Part shown: positions 17,697 through 26,575 of the stretch, piece by piece
How the letters are laid out: each line of letters begins with the position of its first letter
How positions within the stretch are numbered: the first letter of the stretch is position 1
Source of the DNA: Streptomyces coacervatus
GTDB taxonomy: Bacteria; Actinomycetota; Actinomycetes; Streptomycetales; Streptomycetaceae
DNA length: 64,000 bases
Direction: 5' to 3'
Assembly: GCF_029223485.1 (NCBI RefSeq)
Contig: NZ_JARHTP010000032.1
Location: forward strand, 16,159-80,158
Made by a program: the position numbers and the translations under genes
Notes under the pieces: generated by a model
The model's database searches: none
Seen by the model: the letters and a program-made list of their open reading frames with translations, nothing else
What the model was told of the DNA's origin: nothing

Positions 17697-18434
17697 CTAC
17701 GACCAGGCCGCGACGATGTACCCCACCCCGTACGGCGCGTCCTCGTACAGCAGCGCACCGGCGAGGTCCGTGCCCTCGGCCGCGCCCGCGAGAACCTGCC
17801 AGGAGGCTCGGCCGGATGCCTTCAGCTCGTACGCCAGCTCGGTGTCCAGCGCCTTGAGAGCCGCCACGTCCGCCTCCCCCAGCGCACGCGCGACCGCCGC
17901 GTCGAAGGCTGCCGCGCGCTCGTCGAGATAACCGGGGGCCTTCAGCGTGCGGCACGCGCTGGCGTCGCCCATCACCAGCAGCGCCACCCGCTCGGCCCCG
18001 GCGGCGATTTCCCCTCCGACCTGAATACACCGCTCGGCCGCGAGTGGATCCCCCACACCGAGTCCCTCGATCGGAGCATCGGACCACCCGGTACGCCCAA
18101 GCAGCCACGCGGCCACCGCCAGCGAGGGCGGAAGCAACCGCTCCGACGCCGCCGGGGCCGGATCTTCGGCCTCGGCGTCCTTGGCCCTCCCGAGCCGTAC
18201 GTCGACGTCCACGCCGAAGCCGCGGAAGGAGCCGAGGGTGCCCTCGCGATACATGCCACGGCCGCCCTGCTCGGCGGGACCGACGACGACGAGCCGGTCG
18301 GGCCGGGCAGCGGCGAGCACACCGAGCGCGTCCGTGCACGCGGCACGCGCGACGTCCAGTTCCGCGGCGGCACCCGCGGCCACCTCGGGCACGAGCAGCG
18401 GCGGGCAGGGGCAGACTGCAGCGGCGACAAGCAC
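17697..18434 (-). CDS. Class III extradiol dioxygenase (LigB)-like protein, altered metal site
   Basis: 245 residues. The fold pattern VAAAVCPCPPLLVPE, PDRLVVVGPAE and VALLVMGDASACRTLKAPGY resembles the LigB/Memo-like family. Typical members use two N-terminal His residues as iron ligands; at those places this protein has Cys/Pro and Pro/Ala, so ring-cleaving chemistry is doubtful. The GTG start at 18434 is uncertain. It follows miaB closely (55 bp) on the same strand, suggesting cotranscription. Function unknown. Confidence 0.7.
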   Translation of the reverse strand: MLVAAAVCPCPPLLVPEVAAGAAAELDVARAACTDALGVLAAARPDRLVVVGPAEQGGRGMYREGTLGSFRGFGVDVDVRLGRAKDAEAEDPAPAASERLLPPSLAVAAWLLGRTGWSDAPIEGLGVGDPLAAERCIQVGGEIAAGAERVALLVMGDASACRTLKAPGYLDERAAAFDAAVARALGEADVAALKALDTELAYELKASGRASWQVLAGAAEGTDLAGALLYEDAPYGVGYIVAAWS

Positions 18435-18488
18435 GATCGGCAGAGTAACCCCGCCGACTGCCGAGGGACACCGCGCCGAGCGGACCGG

Positions 18489-20006
18489 TCAGTCGCAGCC
18501 GCAGCCGCTCCCCGTCGCGACCGGCAGCGGCTCGGGGGCGCCGATCTTCGGCAGGCCCAGCATCACGCCCGCCGGCCTCGCCGCCTCGGCCGCGTTGCGC
18601 TTCTCCCAGGCATCCCCTGCGCGCGTGCGGCGCACGTCGAGGACGGCGCCCTCGGCGAGGAGGTGGTGCGGGGCGGCGTACGTTATCTCGACCGTGACCA
18701 CGTCCCCGGGGCGCACCTCCTGCTCGGGCTTGGTGAAGTGGACCAGGCGGTTGTCGGGGGCGCGGCCGGAGAGACGGTGCGTGGCACCGTCCTTGCGGCC
18801 CTCGCCCTCGGCGACCATCAGCTCCAGGGTGCGGCCGACCTGCTTCTTGTTCTCCTCCCAGGAGATCTCCTCCTGGAGGGCGACGAGACGCTCGTAGCGC
18901 GCCTGGACGACCTCCTTGGGGATCTGGTTGTCCATGGTCGCGGCCGGGGTGCCGGGGCGCTTGGAGTACTGGAACGTGAAGGCCTGGGCGAACCGGGCGA
19001 CGCGGACGGCGTGCAGGGTCTGCTCGAAGTCCTCCTCGGTCTCGCCGGGGAAGCCCACGATGATGTCGGTGGTGATGGCGGCGTGCGGGATGGCCGCCCG
19101 CACCTTCTCGATGATCCCGAGATAGCGCTCCTGCCGGTACGAGCGGCGCATCGCCTTCAGGACCGTGTCCGAGCCGGACTGCAGGGGCATGTGCAGCTGC
19201 GGCATCACGTTGGGGGTCTCGGCCATCGCCGCGATCACGTCGTCCGTGAAGTCGCGCGGGTGCGGGGAGGTGAAGCGGACGCGCTCCAGGCCGTCGATCC
19301 TTCCGCAGGCGCGCAGCAGCTTGCTGAAGGCCTCGCGGTCGCCGATGTCGGAGCCGTACGCGTTGACGTTCTGCCCGAGCAGCGTGATCTCCGAGACGCC
19401 CTCGCCGACCAGGGCCTCGATCTCGGCGAGGATGTCGCCGGTCCGGCGGTCCTTCTCCTTGCCGCGCAGGGCCGGGACGATACAGAAAGTGCAGGTGTTG
19501 TTGCAGCCGACGGAGATCGACACCCACGCCGCGTACGCGCTCTCGCGCCGCGTCGGCAGGGTGGAGGGGAACGCCTCCAGGGACTCGGCGATCTCGACCT
19601 GGGCCTCTTCCTGCACGCGCGCGCGTTCCAGCAGGACCGGCAGCTTGCCGATGTTGTGCGTGCCGAAGACGACGTCCACCCAGGGCGCCTTCTTCACGAT
19701 GGTGTCCTGGTCCTTCTGCGCGAGACAGCCACCGACCGCGATCTGCATGCCGGGACGCTTCGTCTTCATCGGGGCGAGGCGGCCCAGGTTGCCGTACAGC
19801 CGGTTGTCGGCGTTCTCCCGCACGGCGCAGGTGTTGAAGACGACGACGTCCGCGTCCCCGTCCGACCCCTCGGGCGCACGCACGTATCCGGCCTCTTCGA
19901 GCAGCCCGGACAATCGCTCGGAATCGTGGACGTTCATCTGGCACCCGTAGGTGCGGACTTCGTAGGTCTTCACGCCCACTGCCTGGCTCCGGTCGATGCT
20001 GCTCAT
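18489..20006 (-). CDS. miaB: tRNA-2-methylthio-N6-dimethylallyladenosine synthase
   Basis: 505 residues. A radical SAM methylthiotransferase acting after MiaA on A37. The N-terminal UPF0004 domain begins YEVRTYGCQMNVHDSERL and carries FNTCAVRENA and GGCLAQ. The radical SAM motif is GCNNTCTFCIVPA, and a TRAM domain ends the conserved part. The C-terminus ends in ATGSGCGCD. ATG at 20006 begins MSSIDRSQAVG; the open frame upstream lacks family features. Confidence 0.95.
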   Translation of the reverse strand: MSSIDRSQAVGVKTYEVRTYGCQMNVHDSERLSGLLEEAGYVRAPEGSDGDADVVVFNTCAVRENADNRLYGNLGRLAPMKTKRPGMQIAVGGCLAQKDQDTIVKKAPWVDVVFGTHNIGKLPVLLERARVQEEAQVEIAESLEAFPSTLPTRRESAYAAWVSISVGCNNTCTFCIVPALRGKEKDRRTGDILAEIEALVGEGVSEITLLGQNVNAYGSDIGDREAFSKLLRACGRIDGLERVRFTSPHPRDFTDDVIAAMAETPNVMPQLHMPLQSGSDTVLKAMRRSYRQERYLGIIEKVRAAIPHAAITTDIIVGFPGETEEDFEQTLHAVRVARFAQAFTFQYSKRPGTPAATMDNQIPKEVVQARYERLVALQEEISWEENKKQVGRTLELMVAEGEGRKDGATHRLSGRAPDNRLVHFTKPEQEVRPGDVVTVEITYAAPHHLLAEGAVLDVRRTRAGDAWEKRNAAEAARPAGVMLGLPKIGAPEPLPVATGSGCGCD

Positions 20007-20177
20007 GTGACAAGGGTAGGCGGTGCCGGAAGTGTCTCCGGTCGCCCTGTGGACAACCTGGGCCTCACGGCTCGATGAGGCCCGCGCGGATCGCACAGCG
20101 GGTGAGTGCCAGACGCTCGCGCTGCCCTCGGCGACCACCCGCCGCCGCTCCCCCATACGCAGGCACGCCGCAAGACC

Positions 20178-20582
20178 TCACACACCGTCGGGCGCCCACC
20201 CCTGGCGGCGCAGCACCGCCGACACGTCCGGGGCCTCGTAGTGCTCGCCCTTGAGAACCTTGCCGTCGGTGCGGCGGGCGACCAGGCCGTCGGGGCCCAG
20301 CTTGGTCATGTTGGAGCGGTGGATCTCGGCGATCACCGCGTCGAGGTCGATGCCGTGGACCAGGGCCGTGCCGTAGGCGACGTAGACGACATCGGCCAGT
20401 TCGTGTGCGAGCTTGTCCAGCGGGCCCGTGACCGAGACCTCGGCGACCTCCGCGGCCTCCTCCGCAAGCAGTTCTCCGCGGTGGGCGGCAAGCGAGGGCG
20501 GGACCTCGGTGGGCGTACTACGGGCGTCGAGCCCGACGGCGAGGTGGAATTGGCGAACCAGGTCGGCGGGCGATGAGGTCAT
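20178..20582 (-). CDS. MazG-like nucleotide pyrophosphohydrolase
   Basis: 134 residues. An all-alpha NTP pyrophosphohydrolase with EEAAEVAE and HELADVVYVAYGTA, the EExxE...ExxD metal-binding pattern of MazG-like enzymes. These hydrolyse non-canonical or excess (d)NTPs and protect against mutagenic nucleotides. ATG at 20582 lies six nt after the -10 of a damage-type promoter, so the mRNA should be leaderless. That promoter fits a nucleotide-sanitising role. Confidence 0.82.
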   Translation of the reverse strand: MTSSPADLVRQFHLAVGLDARSTPTEVPPSLAAHRGELLAEEAAEVAEVSVTGPLDKLAHELADVVYVAYGTALVHGIDLDAVIAEIHRSNMTKLGPDGLVARRTDGKVLKGEHYEAPDVSAVLRRQGWAPDGV

Positions 20583-20588
20583 ACGGCG

Positions 20589-20611
20589 ACTCTAGCGATC
20601 GCCACTGACAA
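20589..20611 (-). promoter_or_regulatory. RecA-NDp/PafBC-type promoter of the MazG-like gene
   Basis: Minus-strand TTGTCAGTG, 8 nt, TAGAGT: a full match to tTGTCRgtg-N8-TAnnnT. The ATG begins 7 nt after the last base of the -10 element, the expected transcription start. Confidence 0.85.
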
Positions 20612-20694
20612 CGCCCGGCCGTGATCCCGTTGTGACCCCTGCCCGGGCCGGCAGCCCTGGTCAGCACCGCGTTCCGGCTGGCAGGATCCCTCGC

Positions 20695-21696
20695 ATGTCC
20701 AAGATGTTCCCCCGGATCGGCAGGCGCCGGGCCCTGCAAGGTGCAGCCGCCGGCGTCGTCGCCCTCGGGCTGCTGCTGTGGTGGCTGCTGCCCCTGGGCG
20801 AGGCCCCTCCGAGCGGAACGATCACGTTCAGCACGGGAACGCCGGCCGGGGTGTACCAGCAGTACGGCAAGCTGCTGCGCGCCGCGCTCGACAAGGACAT
20901 GCCGGACCTCAAGGTGAAGCTGCTGACCAGCGACGGCTCCCAGGAGAACGTCAGACGGGTGGCGACCGGCAAGGCCGACTTCACGATCGCCGCGGCCGAC
21001 GCGGTGGAGACGTACGAGCTGGCCGGCCACAACCCCGGCGCCCACCAGCTGCGCGGTGTCGCCCGCCTGTACGACGACTATGTGCAGCTCGTCGTCCCGC
21101 GCGACTCGGGCATCAAATCCGTCGTGGACCTCAAGGGCAAGCGGGTGGCCATAGGGCCGCCCAGCTCAGGCGTGCGACTGATCGCCGACCGGGTGCTCAA
21201 GGCGGCCGGCATCGACGCGGCGAAGGACATCACGCCGTTCGCCGACGGCATCGACACCGGGCCGGACCAGCTGAAGCAGGGCAAGATCGATGCGTTCTTC
21301 TGGTCCGGCGGGCTGCCCACGGAGGGGCTGCAGAAGCTCGCCGACACCTTCGCCTTCCGGTTCGTGCCGATCAAGCCCGGCCTCGTCGCCAAGCTGCACG
21401 GCCAGGGCCGGGCCACCCGCTACTACCGCGCCACCAACATGCCGGAGTCGGCCTACCCCAGTGTCCAGAACGGGGTCGCGGTGCCGACGCTGGCGGTGTC
21501 CAACGTGCTGATGACACGCAAGGACATGGACCCCCGGCTCACCGAGTGGATGACCCGCACCGTGATCAAGAGCCGTGACGGCATCGGGACAAGGGTCCAC
21601 TCCGCGCAGCTCGTCGACCTGCGCACCGCGATCTACACCGACCCGCTGGCCCTGCACGAGGGCGCCCGGCGCTACTACCGATCGGTCAAGCCGTAG
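20695..21696 (+). CDS. TAXI-family TRAP transporter solute-binding protein
   Basis: 333 residues. A single N-terminal membrane anchor or uncleaved signal (RALQGAAAGVVALGLLLWWLLP) is followed by the periplasmic-binding fold of the TAXI family: TFSTGTPAGVYQQYGKLL, LTSDGSQENVRRVATGKADFTIA and KGKRVAIGPPSSGVRLIA. No TRAP membrane subunit is encoded nearby, so it is an orphan binding protein that may act in sensing. ATG at 20695 was chosen over the upstream frame. It converges with the sensor kinase gluK. Confidence 0.82.
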   Translation: MSKMFPRIGRRRALQGAAAGVVALGLLLWWLLPLGEAPPSGTITFSTGTPAGVYQQYGKLLRAALDKDMPDLKVKLLTSDGSQENVRRVATGKADFTIAAADAVETYELAGHNPGAHQLRGVARLYDDYVQLVVPRDSGIKSVVDLKGKRVAIGPPSSGVRLIADRVLKAAGIDAAKDITPFADGIDTGPDQLKQGKIDAFFWSGGLPTEGLQKLADTFAFRFVPIKPGLVAKLHGQGRATRYYRATNMPESAYPSVQNGVAVPTLAVSNVLMTRKDMDPRLTEWMTRTVIKSRDGIGTRVHSAQLVDLRTAIYTDPLALHEGARRYYRSVKP

Positions 21697-21714
21697 CCGT
21701 ACCACTTCTGGGTC

Positions 21715-21729
21715 GGGCCGCAGCGGCCC
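21715..21729. terminator. Small GC hairpin between TAXI gene and gluK
   Basis: GGGCCGC-A-GCGGCCC in the 39-bp gap between two convergent genes. The 1-nt loop means the real stem must open inward. A plausible shared terminator, weakly supported. Confidence 0.4.
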
Positions 21730-21735
21730 CCTCGG

Positions 21736-23136
21736 TCAAGCCCTGGGGCTGTTCCTCGGCACGGACACCGTCACCGTCAGCCCGTGCGGCTCGTGATGGC
21801 CGTACGAGATCGAGCCGCCGCCCGCGGCGAGCAGCGTGCGCGAGATGGACAGGCCGAGGCCGGAGCCCTTGATGTTCTGGTGACGGCCGCTGCGCCAGAA
21901 GCGGTCGCCGACGCGGGCGAGTTCCTCTTCGGTCAGGCCCGGGCCGTTGTCGGTGACCACGACGGTCGAGGTGTCGCCGTCGGCCGCGACCGTGACCTCG
22001 ACGCACTGGTCCTTCGGCGTGAACTTGACCGCGTTGTCGATCACCGCGTCCAGGGCGCTGGAGAGCGTGACCGGGTCCGCCCAGGCAGTGGTCGGGGGGC
22101 AATTGCCCACCAGCCGTACGCCCTTGGCCTCGGCGGTCGGCGTCCAGGCCGCGACGCGCTCCGCGGTCAGCGCGCCGACGTCGGTGATGTGCAGGTCGGC
22201 CTCGGTGTGCTCGGCCAGGGCCAGGTCGAGCAGGTCGTCGAGGACCTCCGCAAGACGCTTGCCCTCGGTACGGACCGATGCGATCTCCTCATTGCCCTCC
22301 GGCAGTTCGAGAGCCAGCAGTTCGATACGCAGCAGCAGCGCCGCAAGGGGGTTGCGCAACTGGTGCGAGGCGTCGGCGACGAAGGCGCGCTGCTGCTCCA
22401 GGACGTCCTCGACGTTGTCCGCCATCTCGTTGAACGCATGGGCCAGGCGCCGGAGTTCCGGGGGGCCGCCGGCGGCCGCAACCCGGGACTTCAGCCGACC
22501 GCTCGCGATCGCGTGGGTGGTGGCGTCCAGCACCCGTACGGGCCTGAGCACCCAGCCGGTCAGCCGGAGCGCGGCGCCGACGGCCAGCAGCATCGCGGCG
22601 ATCTCGCCGACGCCGATGACCAGCCAGCCGTGCAGGATCCGCGAACGCAGCGCTCCGGTGGGCGAGTCGGTGACGACGACTGCGACGACGTCACCGTCGC
22701 GGATGACCGGTGAGGCGACGACCAGACGGTGGCGCTGCCAGGGCCACACCTGCTTGGGGTCGTGGCTGCGGCGGCTGAGCAGGGCCTCGGCGAACGCGTC
22801 GCGCACCTCGCCCTTGTCGGGGAAGAAGGTCTTCGGCGCCTGCGCCATGGGGCTGCCGGTACGGCAGAACACGCCGGCCCGGATGCCGTAGACGCCGTAA
22901 TAACTGTCGAGTTCACTGCTCAGAGTCTCCAGGCGCTCGTCCGTGGACGTACGCGTGGAACTGCAGGCGTCGGTGACGAACTGGGCGAGGGACGCGAAGC
23001 GGGCCGTGTCGTCGATCCGGTCGACGACGACCTTCTGCTGCTGGGCGGAGGCCACGCTCACGGCGAGCGGGATACCGAGCGCGAGCAGCACGGCCGCCAT
23101 CAGGACGATGAGCAGCGGAAGAAGACGAGTACGCAC
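21736..23136 (-). CDS. gluK: Sensor histidine kinase of the glutamate two-component system
   Basis: 466 residues. TM1 is at about 4-30, followed by an extracytoplasmic sensor region of about 120 residues. TM2 (WLVIGVGEIAAMLLAVGAAL) leads into HAMP, then HisKA with the phospho-acceptor in ADASHQLRNPLAA. The HATPase domain has DNAVKF, VTDNGPGL and GSGLGLSI. Its gene follows gluR with a 9-bp gap and lies divergent from gluABCD. In S. coelicolor the homologous GluR-GluK pair was reported to respond to glutamate and control its uptake; the name rests on that context. Confidence 0.85.
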   Translation of the reverse strand: MRTRLLPLLIVLMAAVLLALGIPLAVSVASAQQQKVVVDRIDDTARFASLAQFVTDACSSTRTSTDERLETLSSELDSYYGVYGIRAGVFCRTGSPMAQAPKTFFPDKGEVRDAFAEALLSRRSHDPKQVWPWQRHRLVVASPVIRDGDVVAVVVTDSPTGALRSRILHGWLVIGVGEIAAMLLAVGAALRLTGWVLRPVRVLDATTHAIASGRLKSRVAAAGGPPELRRLAHAFNEMADNVEDVLEQQRAFVADASHQLRNPLAALLLRIELLALELPEGNEEIASVRTEGKRLAEVLDDLLDLALAEHTEADLHITDVGALTAERVAAWTPTAEAKGVRLVGNCPPTTAWADPVTLSSALDAVIDNAVKFTPKDQCVEVTVAADGDTSTVVVTDNGPGLTEEELARVGDRFWRSGRHQNIKGSGLGLSISRTLLAAGGGSISYGHHEPHGLTVTVSVPRNSPRA

Positions 23137-23145
23137 CCGTGCACG

Positions 23146-23832
23146 CTACGAGGCCGGAGCGACGAGTCGGTAACCGACGCCGCGTACGGTCTCGATCAGG
23201 GCCGGCATCCGCAGTTTGGCGCGCAGGGACGCGACATGCACCTCCAGGGTGCGTCCGGTCCCCTCCCAACTGGTGCGCCATACCTCGCTGATGATCTGCT
23301 CCCGGCGGAAGACGACCCCGGGCCGCTGTGCAAGCAGGGCGAGCAGATCGAACTCCTTGCGGGTCAGTTGGACAACCGAACCGTCCACGCTCACCTGCCG
23401 GGTGGGCAGTTCGATGAGCATGGACCCGAGGCGCAGTTCGTTCTCACCGCCCGCAGCGGCGTCCTCGTGGATGCTGCGCCGGCTGACGGCGTGGATCCGG
23501 GCGAGCAGTTCCCCGGTGTCGTACGGCTTCACCACGTAGTCGTCGGCGCCGAGGTTGAGGCCGTGGATGCGGGAGCGGACGTCGGAGCGCGCGGTGACCA
23601 TGATCACCGGGGTGCTGGTGCGCTTGCGGATCTTGCCGCAGACCTCGTATCCGTCCTGGTCGGGCAGACCCAGATCGAGCAGGACGACGCCGAAGCCCTC
23701 GCCCTCCGGAACGAGCGCCTGGAGAGCTTCCTCGCCGCTACGCGCGTGCGTGACGTCGAAACCGTGCCGCGCCAGAACCGCAGAAAGAGCGGCGGCGACA
23801 TGGTTGTCGTCCTCGACGAGGAGCAGTCTCAT
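23146..23832 (-). CDS. gluR: OmpR-family response regulator
   Basis: 228 residues. The receiver domain starts MRLLLVEDDNHVA and has the phospho-acceptor Asp in VVLLDLGLPDQDGYEV and the Lys in DYVVKPYDTGEL. The C-terminal winged helix has LTRKEFDLLALLAQRPG and GYRL. ATG at 23832 follows GGAGGCC. It is transcribed away from gluA across a 300-bp region with dyads and 11-bp-phased repeats that could be its own binding sites. Confidence 0.88.
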   Translation of the reverse strand: MRLLLVEDDNHVAAALSAVLARHGFDVTHARSGEEALQALVPEGEGFGVVLLDLGLPDQDGYEVCGKIRKRTSTPVIMVTARSDVRSRIHGLNLGADDYVVKPYDTGELLARIHAVSRRSIHEDAAAGGENELRLGSMLIELPTRQVSVDGSVVQLTRKEFDLLALLAQRPGVVFRREQIISEVWRTSWEGTGRTLEVHVASLRAKLRMPALIETVRGVGYRLVAPAS

Positions 23833-24021
23833 CCGGGCCTCCTTCGGTTCATCGGCCGTACGAACAGGATGGGTACAAGAGGGGTGCAAATCACCTGGCA
23901 CGCGCGTGCGTGCATCAAGGCAGTCACGCTGATGGACGACGACGACGTCAAGTGGGTTCCGGTTGCGCGGCGCATTAGTTACCCGGCCGATACTCGACCC
24001 GCGCGCAAGTGCTACGACACG

Positions 24022-24063
24022 TGTCCGATTGCTATCGGATCGTGATGCTCAGATTCCCCTCAG
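24022..24063. promoter_or_regulatory. Candidate GluR operator between gluR and gluA
   Basis: A perfect dyad TCCGAT-TGCT-ATCGGA (24022-24037) is followed by two direct copies of CTCAGAT at 24046 and 24057, exactly 11 bp apart. OmpR-family regulators usually bind such one-turn direct repeats. Position in the 300-bp divergent spacer supports control of gluA, gluR or both. The rest of the spacer (23833-24021) shows nothing distinct to me. Confidence 0.4.
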
Positions 24064-24096
24064 ATGTAATGACGCAGGTGGAACGGGGTTACTACT

Positions 24097-24118
24097 GTCC
24101 TCCGAAACCGAGGAGGAC
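24097..24118 (+). promoter_or_regulatory. Hairpin just upstream of gluA
   Basis: GTCCTCC and GGAGGAC form a perfect 7-bp stem with an 8-nt loop, ending 14 nt before the gluA ATG. Its 3' arm carries a purine-rich, ribosome-binding-like GGAGGA. It could affect translation or simply be an operator. Confidence 0.3.
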
Positions 24119-24132
24119 GGAGCCCGATAGCG

Positions 24133-24909
24133 ATGACCGAAGTATCGGTGGCCAAGGAAGATGTGGCCGCGACCGGCGAACTGGTCGTCCTGAAGAGCGT
24201 CAACAAGCACTTCGGCGCGTTGCACGTACTCCAGGACATCGACCTGACGATCGCCCGCGGCGAGGTCGTCGTGGTCATCGGGCCCTCCGGGTCCGGTAAG
24301 TCCACCCTGTGCCGCACCATCAACCGCCTGGAGACAGTCGACTCCGGCTCGATCGCGATCGACGGCAAGGCGCTGCCCCAGGAGGGCAAGGAGCTGGCCC
24401 GGCTGCGCGCCGACGTCGGCATGGTCTTCCAGTCCTTCAACCTCTTCGCGCACAAGACCGTGCTCGAGAACGTGATGCTGGGTCAGATCAAGGTCCGCAA
24501 GGCCGACAAGAAGCAGGCCGAGGAGAAGGCCCGCGCCCTGCTGGACCGGGTCGGCGTGGCCACCCAGGCGGACAAGTACCCCGCACAGCTCTCCGGCGGC
24601 CAGCAGCAGCGCGTAGCCATCGCGCGGGCCCTGGCCATGGACCCCAAGGTCATGCTCTTCGACGAGCCGACATCGGCCCTCGACCCGGAGATGATCAACG
24701 AGGTCCTCGAGGTCATGCAGCAGCTCGCCCGCGACGGCATGACCATGATCGTCGTCACCCATGAGATGGGCTTCGCACGATCGGCTGCAAACCGTGTGGT
24801 CTTCATGGCGGACGGCCGGATCGTCGAAGAGGCTGCGCCGGACCAGTTCTTCAGCAATCCGCGCAGCGACCGGGCCAAGGACTTCCTGTCGAAGATCCTC
24901 CACCACTGA
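24133..24909 (+). CDS. gluA: Glutamate ABC transporter ATP-binding protein
   Basis: 258 residues. Walker A is GPSGSGKST, the Q-loop MVFQSFNLF, the signature LSGGQQQRVAIARALA, Walker B VMLFDEP and the switch His in VTHEMGF. This is the polar amino acid (GlnQ/GluA) type. It heads gluABCD, importing glutamate with GluB, GluC and GluD. ATG at 24133. Confidence 0.92.
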   Translation: MTEVSVAKEDVAATGELVVLKSVNKHFGALHVLQDIDLTIARGEVVVVIGPSGSGKSTLCRTINRLETVDSGSIAIDGKALPQEGKELARLRADVGMVFQSFNLFAHKTVLENVMLGQIKVRKADKKQAEEKARALLDRVGVATQADKYPAQLSGGQQQRVAIARALAMDPKVMLFDEPTSALDPEMINEVLEVMQQLARDGMTMIVVTHEMGFARSAANRVVFMADGRIVEEAAPDQFFSNPRSDRAKDFLSKILHH

Positions 24910-24988
24910 CGGTCCACCTCGCGCAGCCACCGCCGGCCCCCATCTCTCTGCCGGCCCCCATCTCTTCACCAGCCAAAGGAAGTTCATC

Positions 24989-25831
24989 ATGAAGCTCCGC
25001 AAGGTCACCGCAGCCTCGGCCGCCGTACTCGCTCTTGCCGTGGCGGCCACGGCTTGTGGGTCGAGCAACAACGACAAGGGCAGCGGCTCCTCCTCCGGCG
25101 GCGGCAAGAAGATCACCATCGGCATCAAGTTCGACCAGCCGGGCATCGGCCAGAAGACGCCGCAGGGTTACGCCGGCTTCGACATCGACGTCGCCACTTA
25201 CGTCGCCAAGAAGCTCGGTTACAGCGCGAACCAGATCGAGTGGAAGGAGTCGAAGAGCGCCGACCGCGAGACCATGCTGCAGCGCGGTGACGTCGACTTC
25301 ATCGCCGCCTCGTACTCGATCACCCCGGAGCGCGAGAAGTCGGTCGACTTCGCGGGCCCGTACCTGCTTGCCCACCAGGACGTCCTGGTCCGCGCAAACG
25401 ACAACTCCATCAAGTCGCCGGCAGACCTCAACAAGAAGAACCTGTGCTCGGTGACCGGCTCGACGTCGGCGCAGAACGTGCACGACAAGCTGGCGCCCAA
25501 CGCCCAGCTTCAGAAGTACCCGACCTACTCGGCCTGTCTGACCGGCCTGCAGAGCGGCGCGATCGACGCACTCACCACGGATGACTCGATCCTCGCCGGT
25601 TACGCCTCCCAGGCCCAGTACAAGGGCAAGTTCAAGCTGGGCGGCTTCAAGATGACCAACGAGAACTACGGCATCGGCATCAAGAAGGGCAGCGCCCTCA
25701 AGGCCAAGATCAACAAGGCTCTCGAGGACATGGTCTCCGACGGTTCCTGGGAGACGGCCGTGAAGAAGAACTTCGGCCCGGCGAACTACAAGAACGAGCC
25801 CGCGCCGAAGATCGGCGACGTCAAGAGCTGA
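24989..25831 (+). CDS. gluB: Glutamate-binding lipoprotein
   Basis: 280 residues. The signal peptide ends in the lipobox VAATAC, with lipidated Cys23. The SBP type 3 fold is shown by GYAGFDIDVATYVAKKLGY, ADRETMLQRGDVDFIAASYSI and ALTTDDSILAGYA. It captures glutamate outside the membrane for GluCD. ATG at 24989 follows AAAGGAAG. It lies 79 bp after gluA. Confidence 0.92.
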   Translation: MKLRKVTAASAAVLALAVAATACGSSNNDKGSGSSSGGGKKITIGIKFDQPGIGQKTPQGYAGFDIDVATYVAKKLGYSANQIEWKESKSADRETMLQRGDVDFIAASYSITPEREKSVDFAGPYLLAHQDVLVRANDNSIKSPADLNKKNLCSVTGSTSAQNVHDKLAPNAQLQKYPTYSACLTGLQSGAIDALTTDDSILAGYASQAQYKGKFKLGGFKMTNENYGIGIKKGSALKAKINKALEDMVSDGSWETAVKKNFGPANYKNEPAPKIGDVKS

Positions 25832-25906
25832 AGCAACGCCTGACAGGTGCGCCGTCCTCCGAGGCGGCGCACCGGGGCATTCCTACACGCGGAAGCGCGG
25901 GAGATC

Positions 25907-26575
25907 GTGTTCGACTTTCTTCAAGGTTACGACGTGCTGGGGGCCTTCTGGACGACGGTGCAGCTGACGCTGCTCGCTGCCGTCGGCTCCCTGGTCTGGG
26001 GCACTCTGCTGGCGGCCATGCGCGTCGGCCCGGTCCCTCTGATGCGCGGTTTCGGCACCGTCTATGTGAATACCGTGCGGAACATTCCGTTGACCGTGAT
26101 CATTCTGTTCACGTCGCTGGGCCTGGCCAACACCCTGGGCGTCACCCTCGGCGCGAAGGGGGTCATCGACACGCTCAACTTCCGGCTCGCCGTTCTCGGT
26201 CTGGTCGCGTACACGTCGGCGTTCGTGTGTGAGGTGATCCGGTCCGGCATCAACACGGTGCCGGTCGGTCAGGCTGAGGCCGCCCGCGCGATCGGCCTCA
26301 GCTTCTCCCAGGTGCTCCGGCTGGTCGTACTGCCGCAGGCGTTCCGTTCTTCCGTGGGCCCGCTGGCGAACGTCCTGATCGCCCTCACGAAGAACACCAC
26401 GGTGGCCGCCGCGATCGGTGTCGCCGAGGCGGCGACTCTGATGAAGACGATGGTCGAGAAGGAAGCCCAACTCATCCCGATCACCGCGGTCTTCGCGCTG
26501 GGCTTCGTGATTCTGACGCTGCCGACCGGTCTGATCCTCGGCTGGGTGGGCAAGAAGGTGGCGATCAAGCGATGA
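25907..26575 (+). CDS. gluC: Glutamate ABC transporter permease
   Basis: 222 residues. A His/Glu/Gln permease family protein with five predicted membrane segments and the cytoplasmic EAA loop GQAEAARAIGLSFSQVLRLVVLPQAFR, shown here in part, which contacts GluA. GTG at 25907 (VFDFLQGYDV) after GCGGGAGA is preferred over a longer frame from 25847. It overlaps gluD by 4 bp, so translation is coupled. Confidence 0.88.
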   Translation: MFDFLQGYDVLGAFWTTVQLTLLAAVGSLVWGTLLAAMRVGPVPLMRGFGTVYVNTVRNIPLTVIILFTSLGLANTLGVTLGAKGVIDTLNFRLAVLGLVAYTSAFVCEVIRSGINTVPVGQAEAARAIGLSFSQVLRLVVLPQAFRSSVGPLANVLIALTKNTTVAAAIGVAEAATLMKTMVEKEAQLIPITAVFALGFVILTLPTGLILGWVGKKVAIKR

